Shown one piece after another: positions 14,811-28,120 of a DNA stretch of 64,000 nucleotides. Under the pieces are notes generated by a model, which had not been told where the DNA came from, ran no database searches, and saw only the letters and a program-made list of their open reading frames with translations. Location of the stretch: the NCBI RefSeq assembly GCF_027744825.2, contig NC_071339.1, positions 24,057,501 to 24,121,500 on the forward strand, given 5' to 3'. Source of the DNA: Synchiropus splendidus. Lineage: Eukaryota > Chordata > Actinopteri > Syngnathiformes > Callionymidae. The first letter of the stretch is position 1; the number at the start of each line of letters is the position of its first letter. The position numbers were made by a program, and so were the translations under genes.

Positions 14811-17800
14811 ACAGCTTAGATTTGATGTGCAACGACTAGAAAAACCCTTTCTGCTATAGTGGGAGGTGAAAATTTCATTTTCTGGAACTTCCCTGCAAAG
14901 TTATGGCACAATGCGTAAAACGCGTCTTCAGCCAGACATAAGGTCGATTCCGGAACGGCAAACATAACAATGTTGATAACTTTGGAAAAACACTTTAGAC
15001 AGCTTTGATATGATGTGCAACTACTAGAAGGAGCCTTTCAGCTATAGTCGGAGGTTAAAATTTCATGTTCTGAAGCTTCCCTGCAAGGATATGGCACAAT
15101 GCAGAAAACGCGTTTTCAGCCTGAGATAAGGTGGGTTCCGGAAGGCCAAACATAAAAATGTTGATAACTTTGTAAAAACACTTCAGACAGCTTAGATTTG
15201 ATGTGCAACGACTAGAAAAACCCTTTCTGTTATAGTGGGAGGTGAAAATTTCATGTTCTAAAGGTTCCCTGCAAAGTTATGGCACAAAGCGTAAAAAGCG
15301 TTTTCAGCCTGTGATAAGGTCGATTCCGGAACGCCAAACATAAAAATGTTGATAACTTTGGAAAAACACTTCAGACAGCTTAGATTTGATGTGCAACTAC
15401 TAGAAGGACCCTTTCTGCTATAGTGGGAGGTTAAAATTTCATGTTCTGAAGCTTCCCTGCAAGGATATGGCACAATGCAGAAAACGCGTTTTCAGCCTGA
15501 GATAAGGTGGGTTCCGGAAGGCCAAACATAAAAATGTTGATAACTTTGTAAAAACACTTCAGACAGCTTAGATTTGATGTGCAACGACTAGAAAAACCCT
15601 TTCTGCTATAGTGGGAGGTGAAAATTTCATTTTCTGGAACTTCCCTGCAAAGTTATGGCACAATGCGTAAAACGCGTCTTCAGCCAGACATAAGGTCGAT
15701 TCCGGAACGGCAAACATAACAATGTTGATAACTTTGGAAAAACACTTTAGACAGCTTTGATTTGATGTGCAACCACTAGAAGGAGCCTTTCAGCTATAGT
15801 CGGAGGTTAAAATTTCATGTTCTGAAGCTTCCCTGAGAAGTTATGGCACAATGCAGAAAACGCGTTTTTAGCCTGAGATAAGGTGGGTTCCGAAACACCA
15901 AACGTAAAAATGTTGATCACTTTGGAAAAACACTTCAGACAGCTTAAATTTGATGTGCAACTACTAGAAAGACCCTTTCTGCTATAGTGGGAGGTGAACA
16001 TTTCATGTTCTGAAGCTTCCCTGAGAAGTTATGGCACAATGCGTAAAACGCGTTTTCAGCCTCAGATAAGGTCGATTCCGGAACGTCAAACATAAAAATG
16101 CTGATAACTTTGGAAAAACACTTCAGACAGCTTAGATTTGATGTGCAACTACTAGAAAGCCTTTGTTGATCACTTTGGAATAACACTTCAGACAGCTTAG
16201 ATTTGATGTGCAACTACTAGAAAGACCCTTTCTGCTATAGTGGGAGGTGAACATTTCAAGTTCTGAAGCTTCCCTGGAAAGTTATGGCACAATGCAGAAA
16301 ACGCGTTTTCAGCCTGAGATAAGGTCACGTCAAACATAAAAATGCTGATAACTTTGGAAAAACACTTCAGACAGCTTAGATTTGATGTGCAACTACTAGA
16401 AAGACACTTTCTGCTATAGTGGGAGGTGAACATTTCATGTTCTGAAGCTTCCCTGAGAAGTTATGGCACAATGCAGAAAACGCGTTTTTAGCCTGAGATA
16501 AGGTGGGTTCCGAAACACCAAACGTAAAAATGTTGATCACTTTGGAAAAACACTTCACACAGCTTAGATTTGATGTGCAACTACTAGAAAGACCCTTTCT
16601 GCTCTAGTGGGAGGTGAACATTTCATGTTCTGAAGCTTCCCTGAGAAGTTATGGCACAATGTAGAAAACGCGTTTTCAGCCTGAGATAAGGTGGGTTCCG
16701 AAACGCAAAACGTAAAAATGTTGATCACTTTGGAATAACACTTCAGACAGCTTAGATTTGATGTGCAACTACTAGAAAGACCCTTTCTGCTATAGTGGGA
16801 GGTGAACATTTCAAGTTCTGAAGCTTCCCTGGAAAGTTATGGCACAATGCAGAAAACGCGTTTTCAGCCTGAGATAAGGTCGATTCCGGAAGGCCAAACA
16901 TAAAAATGTTGATAACTTTGTAAAAACACTTCAGACAGCTTAGATTTGATGTGCAACGACTAGAAAAACCCTTTCCGCTATAGTGGGAGGTGAAAATTTC
17001 ATTTTCTGGAACTTCCCTGCAAAGTTATGGCACAATGCGTAAAACGCGTCTTCAGCCAGACATAAGGTCGATTCCGGAACGGCAAACATAACAATGTTGA
17101 TAACTTTGGAAAAACACTTTAGACAGCTTTGATATGATGTGCAACTACTAGAAGGAGCCTTTCAGCTATAGTCGGAGGTTAAAATTTCATGTTCTGAAGC
17201 TTCCCTGCAAGGATATGGCACAATGCAGAAAACGCGTTTTCAGCCTGAGATAAGGTGGGTTCCGGAAGGCCAAACATAAAAATGTTGATAACTTTGTAAA
17301 AACACTTCAGACAGCTTAGATTTGATGTGCAACGACTAGAAAAACCCTTTCTGTTATAGTGGGAGGTGAAAATTTCATGTTCTAAAGGTTCCCTGCAAAG
17401 TTATGGCACAAAGCGTAAAAAGCGTTTTCAGCCTGTGATAAGGTCGATTCCGGAACGCCAAACATAAAAATGTTGATAACTTTGGAAAAACACTTCAGAC
17501 AGCTTAGATTTGATGTGCAACTACTAGAAGGACCCTTTCTGCTATAGTGGGAGGTTAAAATTTCATGTTCTGAAGCTTCCCTGCAAGGATATGGCACAAT
17601 GCAGAAAACGCGTTTTCAGCCTGAGATAAGGTGGGTTCCGGAAGGCCAAACATAAAAATGTTGATAACTTTGTAAAAACACTTCAGACAGCTTAGATTTG
17701 ATGTGCAACGACTAGAAAAACCCTTTCTGCTATAGTGGGAGGTGAAAATTTCATTTTCTGGAACTTCCCTGCAAAGTTATGGCACAATGCGTAAAACGCG

Positions 17801-17954
17801 TCTTCAGCCAGACATAAGGTCGATTCCGGAACGGCAAACATAACAATGTTGATAACTTTGGAAAAACACTTTAGACAGCTTTGATTTGATGTGCAACCAC
17901 TAGAAGGAGCCTTTCAGCTATAGTCGGAGGTTAAAATTTCATGTTCTGAAGCTT
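14690..17954 (+). repeat. Satellite block duplicated at 2124 bp (12 monomers minus 132 bp)
   Basis: Bases 14690-15830 recur at 16814-17954 with shared variants GGAAGGCCAAAC, CAACGACTAGAAAAACCC, GCGTCTTCAGCCAGAC and CAGCTATAGTCGGAGG. The 2124-base offset equals 12 x 188 minus 132, exactly the 123-base and 9-base deletions visible between the two copies (near 16135-16200 and 16327). Confidence 0.85.
16135..16200 (+). repeat. Truncated 65-bp satellite monomer
   Basis: The landmark GATTTGATG occurs at about 16135 and next at about 16200, only 65 bases later instead of 188. The text runs from ACTAGAAAG through CCTTTG directly into TTGATCACTTTGG, so 123 bases of a monomer are missing. A separate 9-base deletion (GATTCCGGA) is seen in the following monomer at about 16327. 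Confidence 0.9.
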
Positions 17955-19850
17955 CCCTGCAAAGATATGGCACAATGCAGAAAACGCGTTTTCAGCCTGA
18001 GATAAGGTGGGTTCCGGAACGCCAAACATAAAAATGTTGATAACTTTGGAAAAACACTTCAGACAGCTTAAATTTGATGTGCAACTACTAGAAAGACCCT
18101 TTCTGCTATAGTGGGAGGTGAACATTTCATGTTCTGAAGCTTCCCTGAGAAGTTATGGCACAATGCGTAAAACGCGTTTTCAGCCTCAGATAAGGTCGAT
18201 TCCGGAACGTCAAACATAAAAATGCTGATAACTTTGGAAAAACACTTCAGACAGCTTAGATTTGATGTGCAACTACTAGAAAGACACTTTCTGCTATAGT
18301 GGGAGGTGAACATTTCATGTTCTGAAGCTTCCCTGAGAAGTTATGGCACAATGCAGAAAACGCGTTTTTAGCCTGAGATAAGGTGGGTTCCGAAACACCA
18401 AACGTAAAAATGTTGATCACTTTGGAAAAACACTTCACACAGCTTAGATTTGATGTGCAACTACTAGAAAGACCCTTTCTGCTCTAGTGGGAGGTGAACA
18501 TTTCATGTTCTGAAGCTTCCTTGAGAAGTTATGGCACAATGCAGAAAACGCTTTTCATCCTGAGATAAGGTGGGTTCCGGAACGCCAAGCGTAAAAATGT
18601 TGATAACTTTGGAACAACACTTCAGACAGCTTCGATTTGATGTGCAACTACTAGAAAGACCCTTTCTGCTATAGTGGGAGGTGAACATTTCATGTTCTGA
18701 AGCTTCCCTGAGAGGTTATGGCACAATGTAGAAAACGCGTTTTCAGCCTGAGATAAGGTGGGTTCCGAAACGCAAAACGTAAAAATGTTGATCACTTTGG
18801 AATAACACTTCAGACAGCTTAGATTTGATGTGCAACTACTAGAAAGACCCTTTCTGCTATAGTGAGAGGTGAAAATTTCATGTTCTAAAGGTTCCCTGCA
18901 AAGTTATGGCACAATGCGTAAAACGCGTTTTCAGCCTGAGATAAGGTCGATTCTGGAACGCCAAACATTAAAATGTTATTAACTTAGGAAAAACACATCA
19001 GACAGCTGAGATTTGATGTGCAACTACTAGAAAGAGCCTTTCTGCTATAGTTGGAGGTTAAAATTTCATGTTCTGAAGCTTCCCTGCAAAGATATGGCAC
19101 AATGCAGAAAACGCGTTTTCAGCCTGAGATAAGGTGGGTTCCGGAACGCCAAACATAAAAATGTTGATAACTTTGGAAAAACACTTCAGACAGCTTAGAT
19201 TTGATGTGCAACTACTAGAAAGACCCTTTCTGCTATAGTGGGAGGTGAACATTTCATGTTCTGAAGCTTCCCTGAGAAGTTATGGCACAATGCGTAAAAC
19301 GCGTTTTCAGCCTGAGATAAGGTCGATTCCGGAACGTCAAACATAAAAATGCTGATAACTTTGGAAAAACACTTCAGACAGCTTAGATTTGATGTGCAAC
19401 TACTAGAAAGACACTTTCTGCTATAGTGGGAGGTGAACATTTCATGTTCTGAAGCTTCCCTGAGAAGTTATGGCACAATGCAGAAAACGCGTTTTCAGCC
19501 TGAGATAAGGTGGGTTCCGAAACACCAAACGTAAAAATGTTGATCACTTTGGAAAAACCCTTCACACAGCTTAGATTTGATGTGCAACTACTAGAAAGAC
19601 CCTTTCTGCTCTAGTGGGAGGTGAACATTTCATGTTCTGAAGCTTCCTTGAGAAGTTATGGCACAATGCAGAAAACGCTTTTCAGCCTGAGATAAGGTGG
19701 GTTCCGGAACGCCAAGCGTAAAAATGTTGATAACTTTGGAACAACACTTCAGACAGCTTCGATTTGATGTGCAACTACTAGAAAGACCCTTTCTGCTATA
19801 GTGGGAGGTGAACATTTCATGTTCTGAAGCTTCCCTGAGAAGTTATGGCA
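17935..19850 (+). repeat. Tandem six-monomer duplication (about 1127 bp)
   Basis: Bases from about 17935 to 18720 match 19062 to 19847 at an offset of 1127 bases (6 x 188 minus 1). Both copies contain GAACGTCAAACATAAAAATG, AAACACCAAACGTAAAAATG, CTGCTCTAGTGGG and the shortened GAAAACGCTTTTCA dyad. Confidence 0.8.
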
Positions 19851-22800
19851 CAATGCGTAAAACGCGTTTTCAGCCTGAGATAAGGTCGATTCCGGAACGC
19901 CAAACATAAAAATGTTGATAACTATGGAAAAACACTTCAGACAGCTTAGATTTGATGTGCAACTACTAGAAAGACCCTTTCTGCTATAGTGGGAGGTAAA
20001 ACTTTCATGTTCGGAAGCTTCCATGCAAAGTTGTGGCACAATGCAGACAACGCGTTTTCAGCCTGAGATAAGGTCGATTCTGGAACGCCAAACATAAAAA
20101 TGTTATTAACTTAGGAAAAACACATCAGACAGCTTAGATTTGATGTGCAACTACTAGAAAGAGCCTTTCTGCTATAGTTGGACGTGAAAATTTCATGTTC
20201 TGAAACTTCCCTGCAAAGTTATGGCACAATGCAGAAAACGCGTTTTCAGCTTGAGATAAGGTGGGTTCCGGAACGCCAAACATAAAAATGTTGATAACTT
20301 TTGAAAAACATTTCAGACAGCTTAGATTTGATGTGCAACGACTAGAAAGACCCTTTCTGCTATAGTGGGAGGTGAACATTTCATGTTCTGAAGCTTCCCT
20401 GAGAAGTAATGGCACAATGCGTAAAACGCGTTTTCAGCCTGAGATAAGGTGGTTTCCGAAACGCCAAACGTAAAAATGTTGATAACTTTGGAACAACACT
20501 TCAGACAGCTTAGATTTGATGTGCAACTACTAGAAAGACCCTTTCTGCTATAGTGGGAGGTGAAAATTTCATGTTCTAAAGGTTCCCTGCAAAGTTATGG
20601 CACAATGCGTAAAACGTGTTTTCAGCCTGAGATAAGGTCGATTCCGGAACGCCAAACATAAAAATGTTGATAACTTTCGGAAAACGTTTCAGACAGCTTA
20701 GATTTGATGTGCAACTACTAGAAAGACCCTTTCTGCTATAGTGGGAGGTGAACATTTCATGTTCTGAAGCTTCCCTGAGAAGTAATGGCACAATGCGTAA
20801 AACGCGTTTTCAGGCTGAGAAAAGGTCGATTCCGGAACGCCAAACATTAAAATGTTGCTAACTTTGGAAAAACACTTCAGACAGCTTAGATTTGAGGTGC
20901 AACTACTAGAAAGACCCTTTCTGCTATAGAGGGAGGTGAAAATTTCATTTTTGAAGCTTTCCTGCAAAGTTATGGCACAATGCAGAAAACACGTTTTCAG
21001 CCTGAGATAAGATGTTTTCCGGAACGCCAAACATAAAAATGTTGATAACTTTGGAAAAACACTTCAGACAGCTTAGATTTGATGTGCAACTACAAGAAAG
21101 ACCCTTTATGCTATTGCGGGAGGTTAAAATTTCATGTTCTGAAGATTCCCATCAAAGTTATGGCACAAAGCAGAAAACGCGTTTTCAGCCAGAGATAACG
21201 TGGGTTTCGGAACGCCAAAGATAAAAATGTTGATAACTTTGGAAAAACACTTCAGAGAGCTTAGATTTGATGTGTAACTACTAGAAAGACCCTTTCTGCT
21301 ATAGTGGGAGGTGGAACTTTCATGTTCTGAAGCTTTCCTCCAAAGTTATGGCACAATGCAGAAAACACGTTTTCAGCCTGAGACAAGTTGGGTTCCGGAA
21401 CGCCAAACATAAAAATGTTGATAACTTTCGAAAAACACTTCAGACAGCTTAGATTTGATGTGCAACTACTACAAAGACCCTGTCTGTCAAAGTGGGATTT
21501 GAAAATTTCATGTTCTGAGGCTTCCCTGCAAAGTTATGGCACAATGCAGAAAACGCGTTTTCAGCCTGAGATAAAGTGGGTTCCGGAACGCCAAACATAA
21601 AAATGTTGATAACTTTCGAAAAACACTTCAGACAGCTTAGATTTGATGTGCAACTACTAGAAAGACCCTTTCTGCTACAGTGGGAGGTTAAAATTTCATG
21701 TTCGGAAGCTTCCATGCAAAGTTATGGGACAATGCAGACAACGCGTTTTCAGCCTGAGATAAGGTCGATTCTGGAACGCCAAACATAAAAATGTTGATAG
21801 CTTTCGAAAAACACTTCAGACAGCTTAGATTTGATGTGCAACTACTAGAAAGACCCTTTCTGCTATAGTGGGAGGTGAAAATTTCATGTTCTGAAGCTTC
21901 CCTGCAAAGTTATGGCACAATGCGTAAAACGCGTCTTCAGCCTGAGATAAGGTCGATTCCGGAATGCCAAACATAAAAATGTTGATAACTTTGGAAAAAC
22001 ATTTCAGACAGCTTATATTTGATGTGCAACTACTAGAAAGACCCTTTCTGCCATAGTGGGAGGTAAAAATTTCTTATTCTGAAGCTTCCCTGGAAAGTTG
22101 TGGCACAATGCGGAAAACGCGTTTTCAGCCTTAGATAAGGTGGGTTCCGGAACGCCAAACTTGAAAATGTTGATAACTTTCGAAAAACACTTCAGACAGC
22201 TTAGATTTGATGTGCAACTACTAGAAAAACCCTTTCTGCTATAGTGGGAGGTGAAATTTTCATTTTCTGGAACTTCCCTGCAAAGTTATGGCACAATGCG
22301 TAAAACGCGTTTTCAGCCTTAGATAATGTGGGTTCCGGAACACCAAACTTGAAAATGTTGATAACTTTCGAAAAACACTTCAGACAGCTTATATTTGATG
22401 TGCAACTACTAGAAAAACCCTTTCTGCTATAGTGGGAGGTGAAACTTTCATGTTCTGAAGCTTTCCTTCAAAGTTATGGGACAATGCAGACAACGCATTT
22501 TCAGCGTGAGATAAGGTGGGTTCCGGAACGCCAAACTTAAAAATGTTGATAACTTTCGAAAAACACTTCAGACAGATTAGATTTGATGTGCAACTATTAG
22601 AAAGACCCTGTTTGTCATAGTGGGAGCTGAAAATTTCATGTTCTGATGCTTCCCTGCAAAGTTAAGGAACAATGCACAAAACGCGTTTTCAGCCTGAGAT
22701 AAGGTGGGTTCCGGAACGCCAAACTTAAAAATGTTGATAACTTTGGAAAAACACTTCAGACAGCTTAGATTTTATGTGCAACTACTAGAAAGACCCTTTG

Positions 22801-24542
22801 TGCTACAGTGGGAGGTTAAAATTTCATGTTCTGAAGCTTCCCTGCAAAGTTATGGCACAATGCAAAAAACGCGTTTTCAGCCTGAGATAATGTGGGTTCC
22901 GGAGCGGCAAACGTAAAAATGTTGATAACTTTGGAAAAACACTTCAGACAGCTTAGATTTAATGTGCAACAAGTAGAAAGACCCTATCTGCTATAGTGGG
23001 AGGTGAAAATTTCATTTTCTGAATCTTCCCTGAGAATTAATGGCACATGCACAAAACGCGTTTTCAGCCTGAGATAAGTTGGGTTCCGGAACGCCAAACG
23101 TAAAAATGTTGATAACTTTCGAAAAACACTTCAGACAGCTTAGATTTGATGTGCAACTAATAGAAAGACCCTTTCTGCCATAGTGGGAGGTCATAATTTC
23201 ATGTTCTGAAGCTTCCCTGGAAAGTTATGTGACAATGCGTAAAACGCGTTTTCAGCCTGAGATAAGGTCGATTCCGGAACGCCAAACATAAAAATGTTGA
23301 TAACTTTCGAAAAACACTTCAGACAGCTTAGATTTGATGTGCAACTACAAGAAAGACCCATTCTGCTATAGTGGGAGGTGAAAATTTCATGTTCTGAAGC
23401 TTCCCTGCAAAGTTATGGCACAATGCGTAAAACGCGTCTTCAGCCTGAGATAAGGTCGATTCCGGAACGCCAAACATAAAAATGTTGATAACTTTGGAAA
23501 AACATTTCAGACAGCTTAGATTTGATGTGTAACTACTAAAAAGACCCTTTCTGCTATAGTGGGAGGTTAAAATTTCATATTCTGAAGCTTCCCTGCAAAG
23601 TTATGGCTCAATGCAGAAAACGCGTTTTCAGCCCGAGATAATGTGGGTTCCGGAGCGGCAAACGTAAAAATGTTGATAACTTTGGAAAAACACTTCAGAC
23701 AGCTTAGATTTAATGTGCAACAACTAGAAAAACCCTTTCTGCTATAGTGGGAGGTGAAAATTTCATGTTCTGAAGCTTCCCTGCAAAGTAATGGCACAAT
23801 GCAGAAAACGCGTTTTCAGCTTGAGATAAGGTGTGTTCCGGAACGCCAAAGATAAAAATGTTGATAATTTTTGAAAAGCACTTCAGACAGCTTAGATTTG
23901 ATGTGCGACTACGAGAAAGAACCTTTCTGATATAGTGGGAGGTCAAAATTGCATGTTCTGAAGCTTCCCTGCAAAGTTATGGCTCAATGCAGAAAACGCG
24001 TTTTCAGCCTGAGATAAGGTCGATTCCGGAACGCCAAACATAAAAATGTTGATAACTTTCGAAAAACACTTCAGACAGTTTAGATTTGATGTGCAACTAC
24101 AAGAAAGACCCTTTCTGCTATAGTGGGAGGTGAAAATTTCATGTTCTGAAGCTTCCCTGCAAAGTTATGGCACAATGCAGAAAACGCGTTTTCAGCCTTA
24201 GATAAGGTGGGTTCCGGAACGCCAAACGTAAAAATGTTGATAACTTTGGAAAAACACTTCAGACAGCTTAGATTTGATGTGCAACTACTAGAAAGACCCT
24301 TTCTGCCATAGTGGGAGGTAAAAATTTCATGTTCTGAAGCTTCCCTGGAAAGTTATGGGACAATGCGTAAAACGCGTTTTCAGCCTGAGATAAGGTCGAT
24401 TCCGGAACGCCAAACATAAAAATGTTGATAACTTTCGAAAAACACTTCAGACAGTTTAGATTTGATGTGCAACTACAAGAAAGACCCTTTCTGCTATAGT
24501 GGGAGGTGAAAATTTCATGTTCTGAAGCTTCCCTGCAAAGTT

Positions 24543-25500
24543 ATGGCACAATGCAGAAAACGCGTTTTCAGCCTTAGATAAGGTGGGTTCCGGAACGCCA
24601 AACTTAAAAATGTTGATAACTTTCAAAAAACACTTCAGACAGCTTAGATTTGATGAGCAACTACTAGAAAAACCCTTTCTGCTATAGTGGGAGGTGAAAA
24701 TTTCATTTTCTGGATCTTCCCTGCAAAGTTATGGCACAATGCGTAAAACGCGTCTTCAGCCTGAGATAAGGTCGATTCCGGAACGCCAAACATAAGAATG
24801 TTGATAACTTTGGAAAAACACTTCAAACAGCTTAGATTTGATGTGCAACTACTAGAAAGACCCTTTCTGCTATAGTGGGAGGTGAAAATTTCATGTTCTG
24901 AAGCTTCCCTGCAAAGTTATGGCACAATGCAGAAAACGCGTTTTCAGCCTTAGATAAGGTGGGTTCCGGAACGCCAAACTTAAAAATGTTGATAACTTTC
25001 AAAAAACACTTCAGACAGCTTAGATTTGATGTGCAACTACTAGAAAAACCCTTTCTGCTATAGTGGGAGGTGAAAATTTCATTTTCTGGAACTTCCCTGC
25101 AAAGTTATGGCACAATGCGTAAAACGCGTCTTCAGCCTGAGATAAGGTCGATTCCGGAACGCCAAACATAAGAATGTTGATAACTTTGGAAAAACACTTC
25201 AAACAGCTTAGATTTGATGTGCAACTACTAGAAAGACCCTTTCTGCTATAGTGGGAGGTGAAAATTTCATGTTCTGAAGCTTCCCTGCAAAGTTATGGCA
25301 CAATGCAGAAAACGCGTTTTCAGCCTTAGATAAGGTGGGTTCCGGAACGCCAAACTTAAAAATGTTGATAACTTTCGAAAAACACTTCAGACAGCTTAGA
25401 TTTGATGTGCAACTACTAGAAAAACCCTTTCTGCTATAGTGGGAGGTGAAAATTTCATTTTCTGGAACTTCCCTGCAAAGTTATGGCACAATGCGTAAAA
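24543..25500 (+). repeat. Local dimeric higher-order repeat (2 x 188 bp, three copies)
   Basis: Two monomer types alternate strictly. Type A has GCAGAAAAC, GCCTTAGATAAGGTGGG and CCAAACTTAAAAATG. Type B has GCGTAAAACGCGTCTTC, GGTCGATTCC and a TTTTCTGGA(A/T)CTTCC segment upstream. Type A starts near 24543, 24919 and 25295; type B near 24731, 25107 and 25483. The same A-B pair is seen again near 27000-27200. Confidence 0.85.
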
Positions 25501-28004
25501 CGCGTCTTCAGCCTGAGATAAGGTCGATTCCGGAACGCCAAACATAAAAATGTTGATAACTTTGGAAAAACATTTCAGACAGCTTATATTTGATGTGCAA
25601 CTACTAGAAAGACCCTTTCTGCTATAGTGGGAGGTGAAACTTTCATGTTCTGAAGCTTTCCTTCAAAGTTATGGGACAATGCAGAAAACGCGTTTTCAGC
25701 CTGAGATAAAGAGGGTTCCGGAACGCCAAACTTAAAAATGTTGATAATTTTTGAAAAGCACTTCAGACAGCTTAGATTTGATGTGCAACTACTAGAAAGA
25801 CCCTTTCTGCTATAGTGGGAGGTCAAAATTGCATGTTCTGAAGCTTCCCTGGAAAGTTATGGGACAATGCGTAAAACGCGTTTTCAGCCTGAGATAAGGT
25901 CGAGTCCAGAACGCCAAACATAAAAATGTTGATAACTTTGGAAAAACACTTCAGACAGCTTAGATTTGATGTGCAACTACTAGAAAGACCCTTTCTGCTA
26001 TAGTGGGAGGTAAAAATTTCATTTTCTGGAACTTCCCTGCAAAGTTATGGCACAAAGCGTAAAACGCGTCTTCAGCCTGAGATAAGGTCGATTCCGGAAC
26101 GCCAAACATAAATATGTTGATAACTTTGGAAAAACATTTCAGACAGCTTATATTTGATGTGCAACTACTCGAAAGACCCTTTCTGCTACAGTGGGAGGTT
26201 AAAATTTCATGTTCTGAAGCTTCCCTGCAAAGTTATGGCACAATGCAGAAAACGCGTTTTCAGCCCGAGATAATGTGGGTTCCGGAGCAGCAAACGTCAA
26301 AATGTTGATAACTTTGGAAAAACACTTCAGACAGCTTAGATTTGATGTGCAACTACTCGAAAGACCCTTTCTGCCATAGTGGGAGGAAAAAATTTCATGT
26401 TCTGAAGCTTCCCTGGAAAGTTATGGGACAATGCGTAAAACGCGTTTTCAGCCTGAGATAAGGTCGATTCCGGAACGCCAAACATAAAAATGTTGATAAC
26501 TTTCGAAAAACACTTCAGACAACTTAGATTTGATGTGCAACTATTAGAAAGACCCTGTTTGTCATGGTGGGAGCTGAAAATTTCATGTTCTGATGCTTCC
26601 CTGCAAAGTTAAGGAACAATGCAGAAAACGCGTTTTCAGCCTGAGATAAAGTGGATTCCGGAACGCCAAACTTAAAAATGTTGATAACTTTGGAAAAACC
26701 CTTCAGACAGCTTAGATTTGATGTGCAACTACTAGAAAGACCCTTTCTGCTACAGTGGGAGGTTAAAATTTCATGTTCTGAAGCTTCCCTGCAAAGTTAT
26801 GGCACAATGCAGAAAACACGTTTTCAGCCCGAGATAAGGTGGGTTCCGGAACGCCAAACATAAAAATGTTTATGACTTTGGAAAAACACTTCAGACAACT
26901 TAGATTTGATGTGCAACGACTTGAAAGACCCTTTCTGCTATAGTGGGAGGTGAAAATTTCATGTTCTGAAGCTTCCCTGCAAAGTTATGGCACAATGCAG
27001 AAAACGCGTTTTCAGCCTTAGATAAGGTGGGTTCCGGAACGTCAAACTTAAAAATGTTGATAACTTTCAAAAAACACTTCAGACAGCTTAGATTTGATGT
27101 GCAACTACTAGAAAAACCCTTTCTGCTATAGTGGGAGGTGAAAATTTCATTTTCTGGAACTTCCCTGCAAAGTTATGGCACAATGCGTAAAACGCGTCTT
27201 CAGCCTGAGATAAGGTCGATTCCGGAACGCCAAACATAAAAATGTTGATAACTTTGGAAAAACATTTCAGACAGCTTATATTTGATGTGCAACTACTAGA
27301 AAGACCCTTTCTGCTATAGTGGGAGGTGAAACTTTCATGTTCTGAAGCTTTCCTTCAAAGTTATGGGACAATGCAGAAAACGCATTTTCAGCCTGAGATA
27401 AGGTGGGTTCCGGAACGCCAAATTTAAAAATGTTACTAACTTTCGAAAAACACTTCAGACAGATTAGATTTGATGTGCAACTATTAGAAAGACCCTGTTT
27501 GTCATAGTGGGAGCTGAAAATTTTATGTTCTGATAATTCCCTGCAAAGTTAAGGGACAATGCAGAAAACGCGTTTTCAGCCTGAGATAAGGTGGGTTCCG
27601 GAACGCCAAACATAAAAATGTTGATAAATTTGGAAAAACCCTTCAGACAGCTTAGATTTGATGTGCAACTACTAGAAAGACCCTTTCTGCTATAGTGGGA
27701 GGTGAAAATTTCATGTTCTGAAGCTTCCCTGCAAAGTAATGGCACAATGCAGAAAACGCGTTTTCAGCTTGAGATAAGGTGTGTTCCGGAACGCCAAACA
27801 TAAAAATGTTGATAATTTTTGAAAAGCACTTCAGACAGCTTAGATTTGATGTGCAAATACTAGAAAGACCCTGTCTGCTATCGTGGGAGGTGAAAATTTC
27901 ATTTTCTGAAGCTTCCCGGCAAAGTTATTGCACAATGCGTAATACGCGTTTTCAGCCTGAGATAAGGTCGATTCCGGAACGCCAAACATAAAAATGTTGA
28001 TAAC

Positions 28005-28120
28005 TTTCGAAAAAAACTTCAGACAGGTTAGATATCAGGTGCAACTACTAGAAAGACCCTTTCTACTATACTGGGAGGTGAAAATTTCATATTCTGAAGC
28101 TTTATGCAAAGTTATGGCAC
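28005..28120 (+). repeat. Variant monomer segment shared with 36275-36390
   Basis: A highly diagnostic variant (TCGAAAAAAACTTCAGACAG, GTTAGATATCAGG, CTACTATACTGGGAGG, and a shortened GAAGCTTTATGC) appears here and again at about 36275-36390. The offset is about 8270 bases (44 x 188 minus 2), so a block of one or two monomers was copied over a long distance or the intervening DNA expanded. Confidence 0.75.

Noticed and set aside
16140..16190. Insertion of a foreign element at the satellite phase break
   Set aside because: All flanking bases match satellite; the break is a plain deletion with no added sequence.
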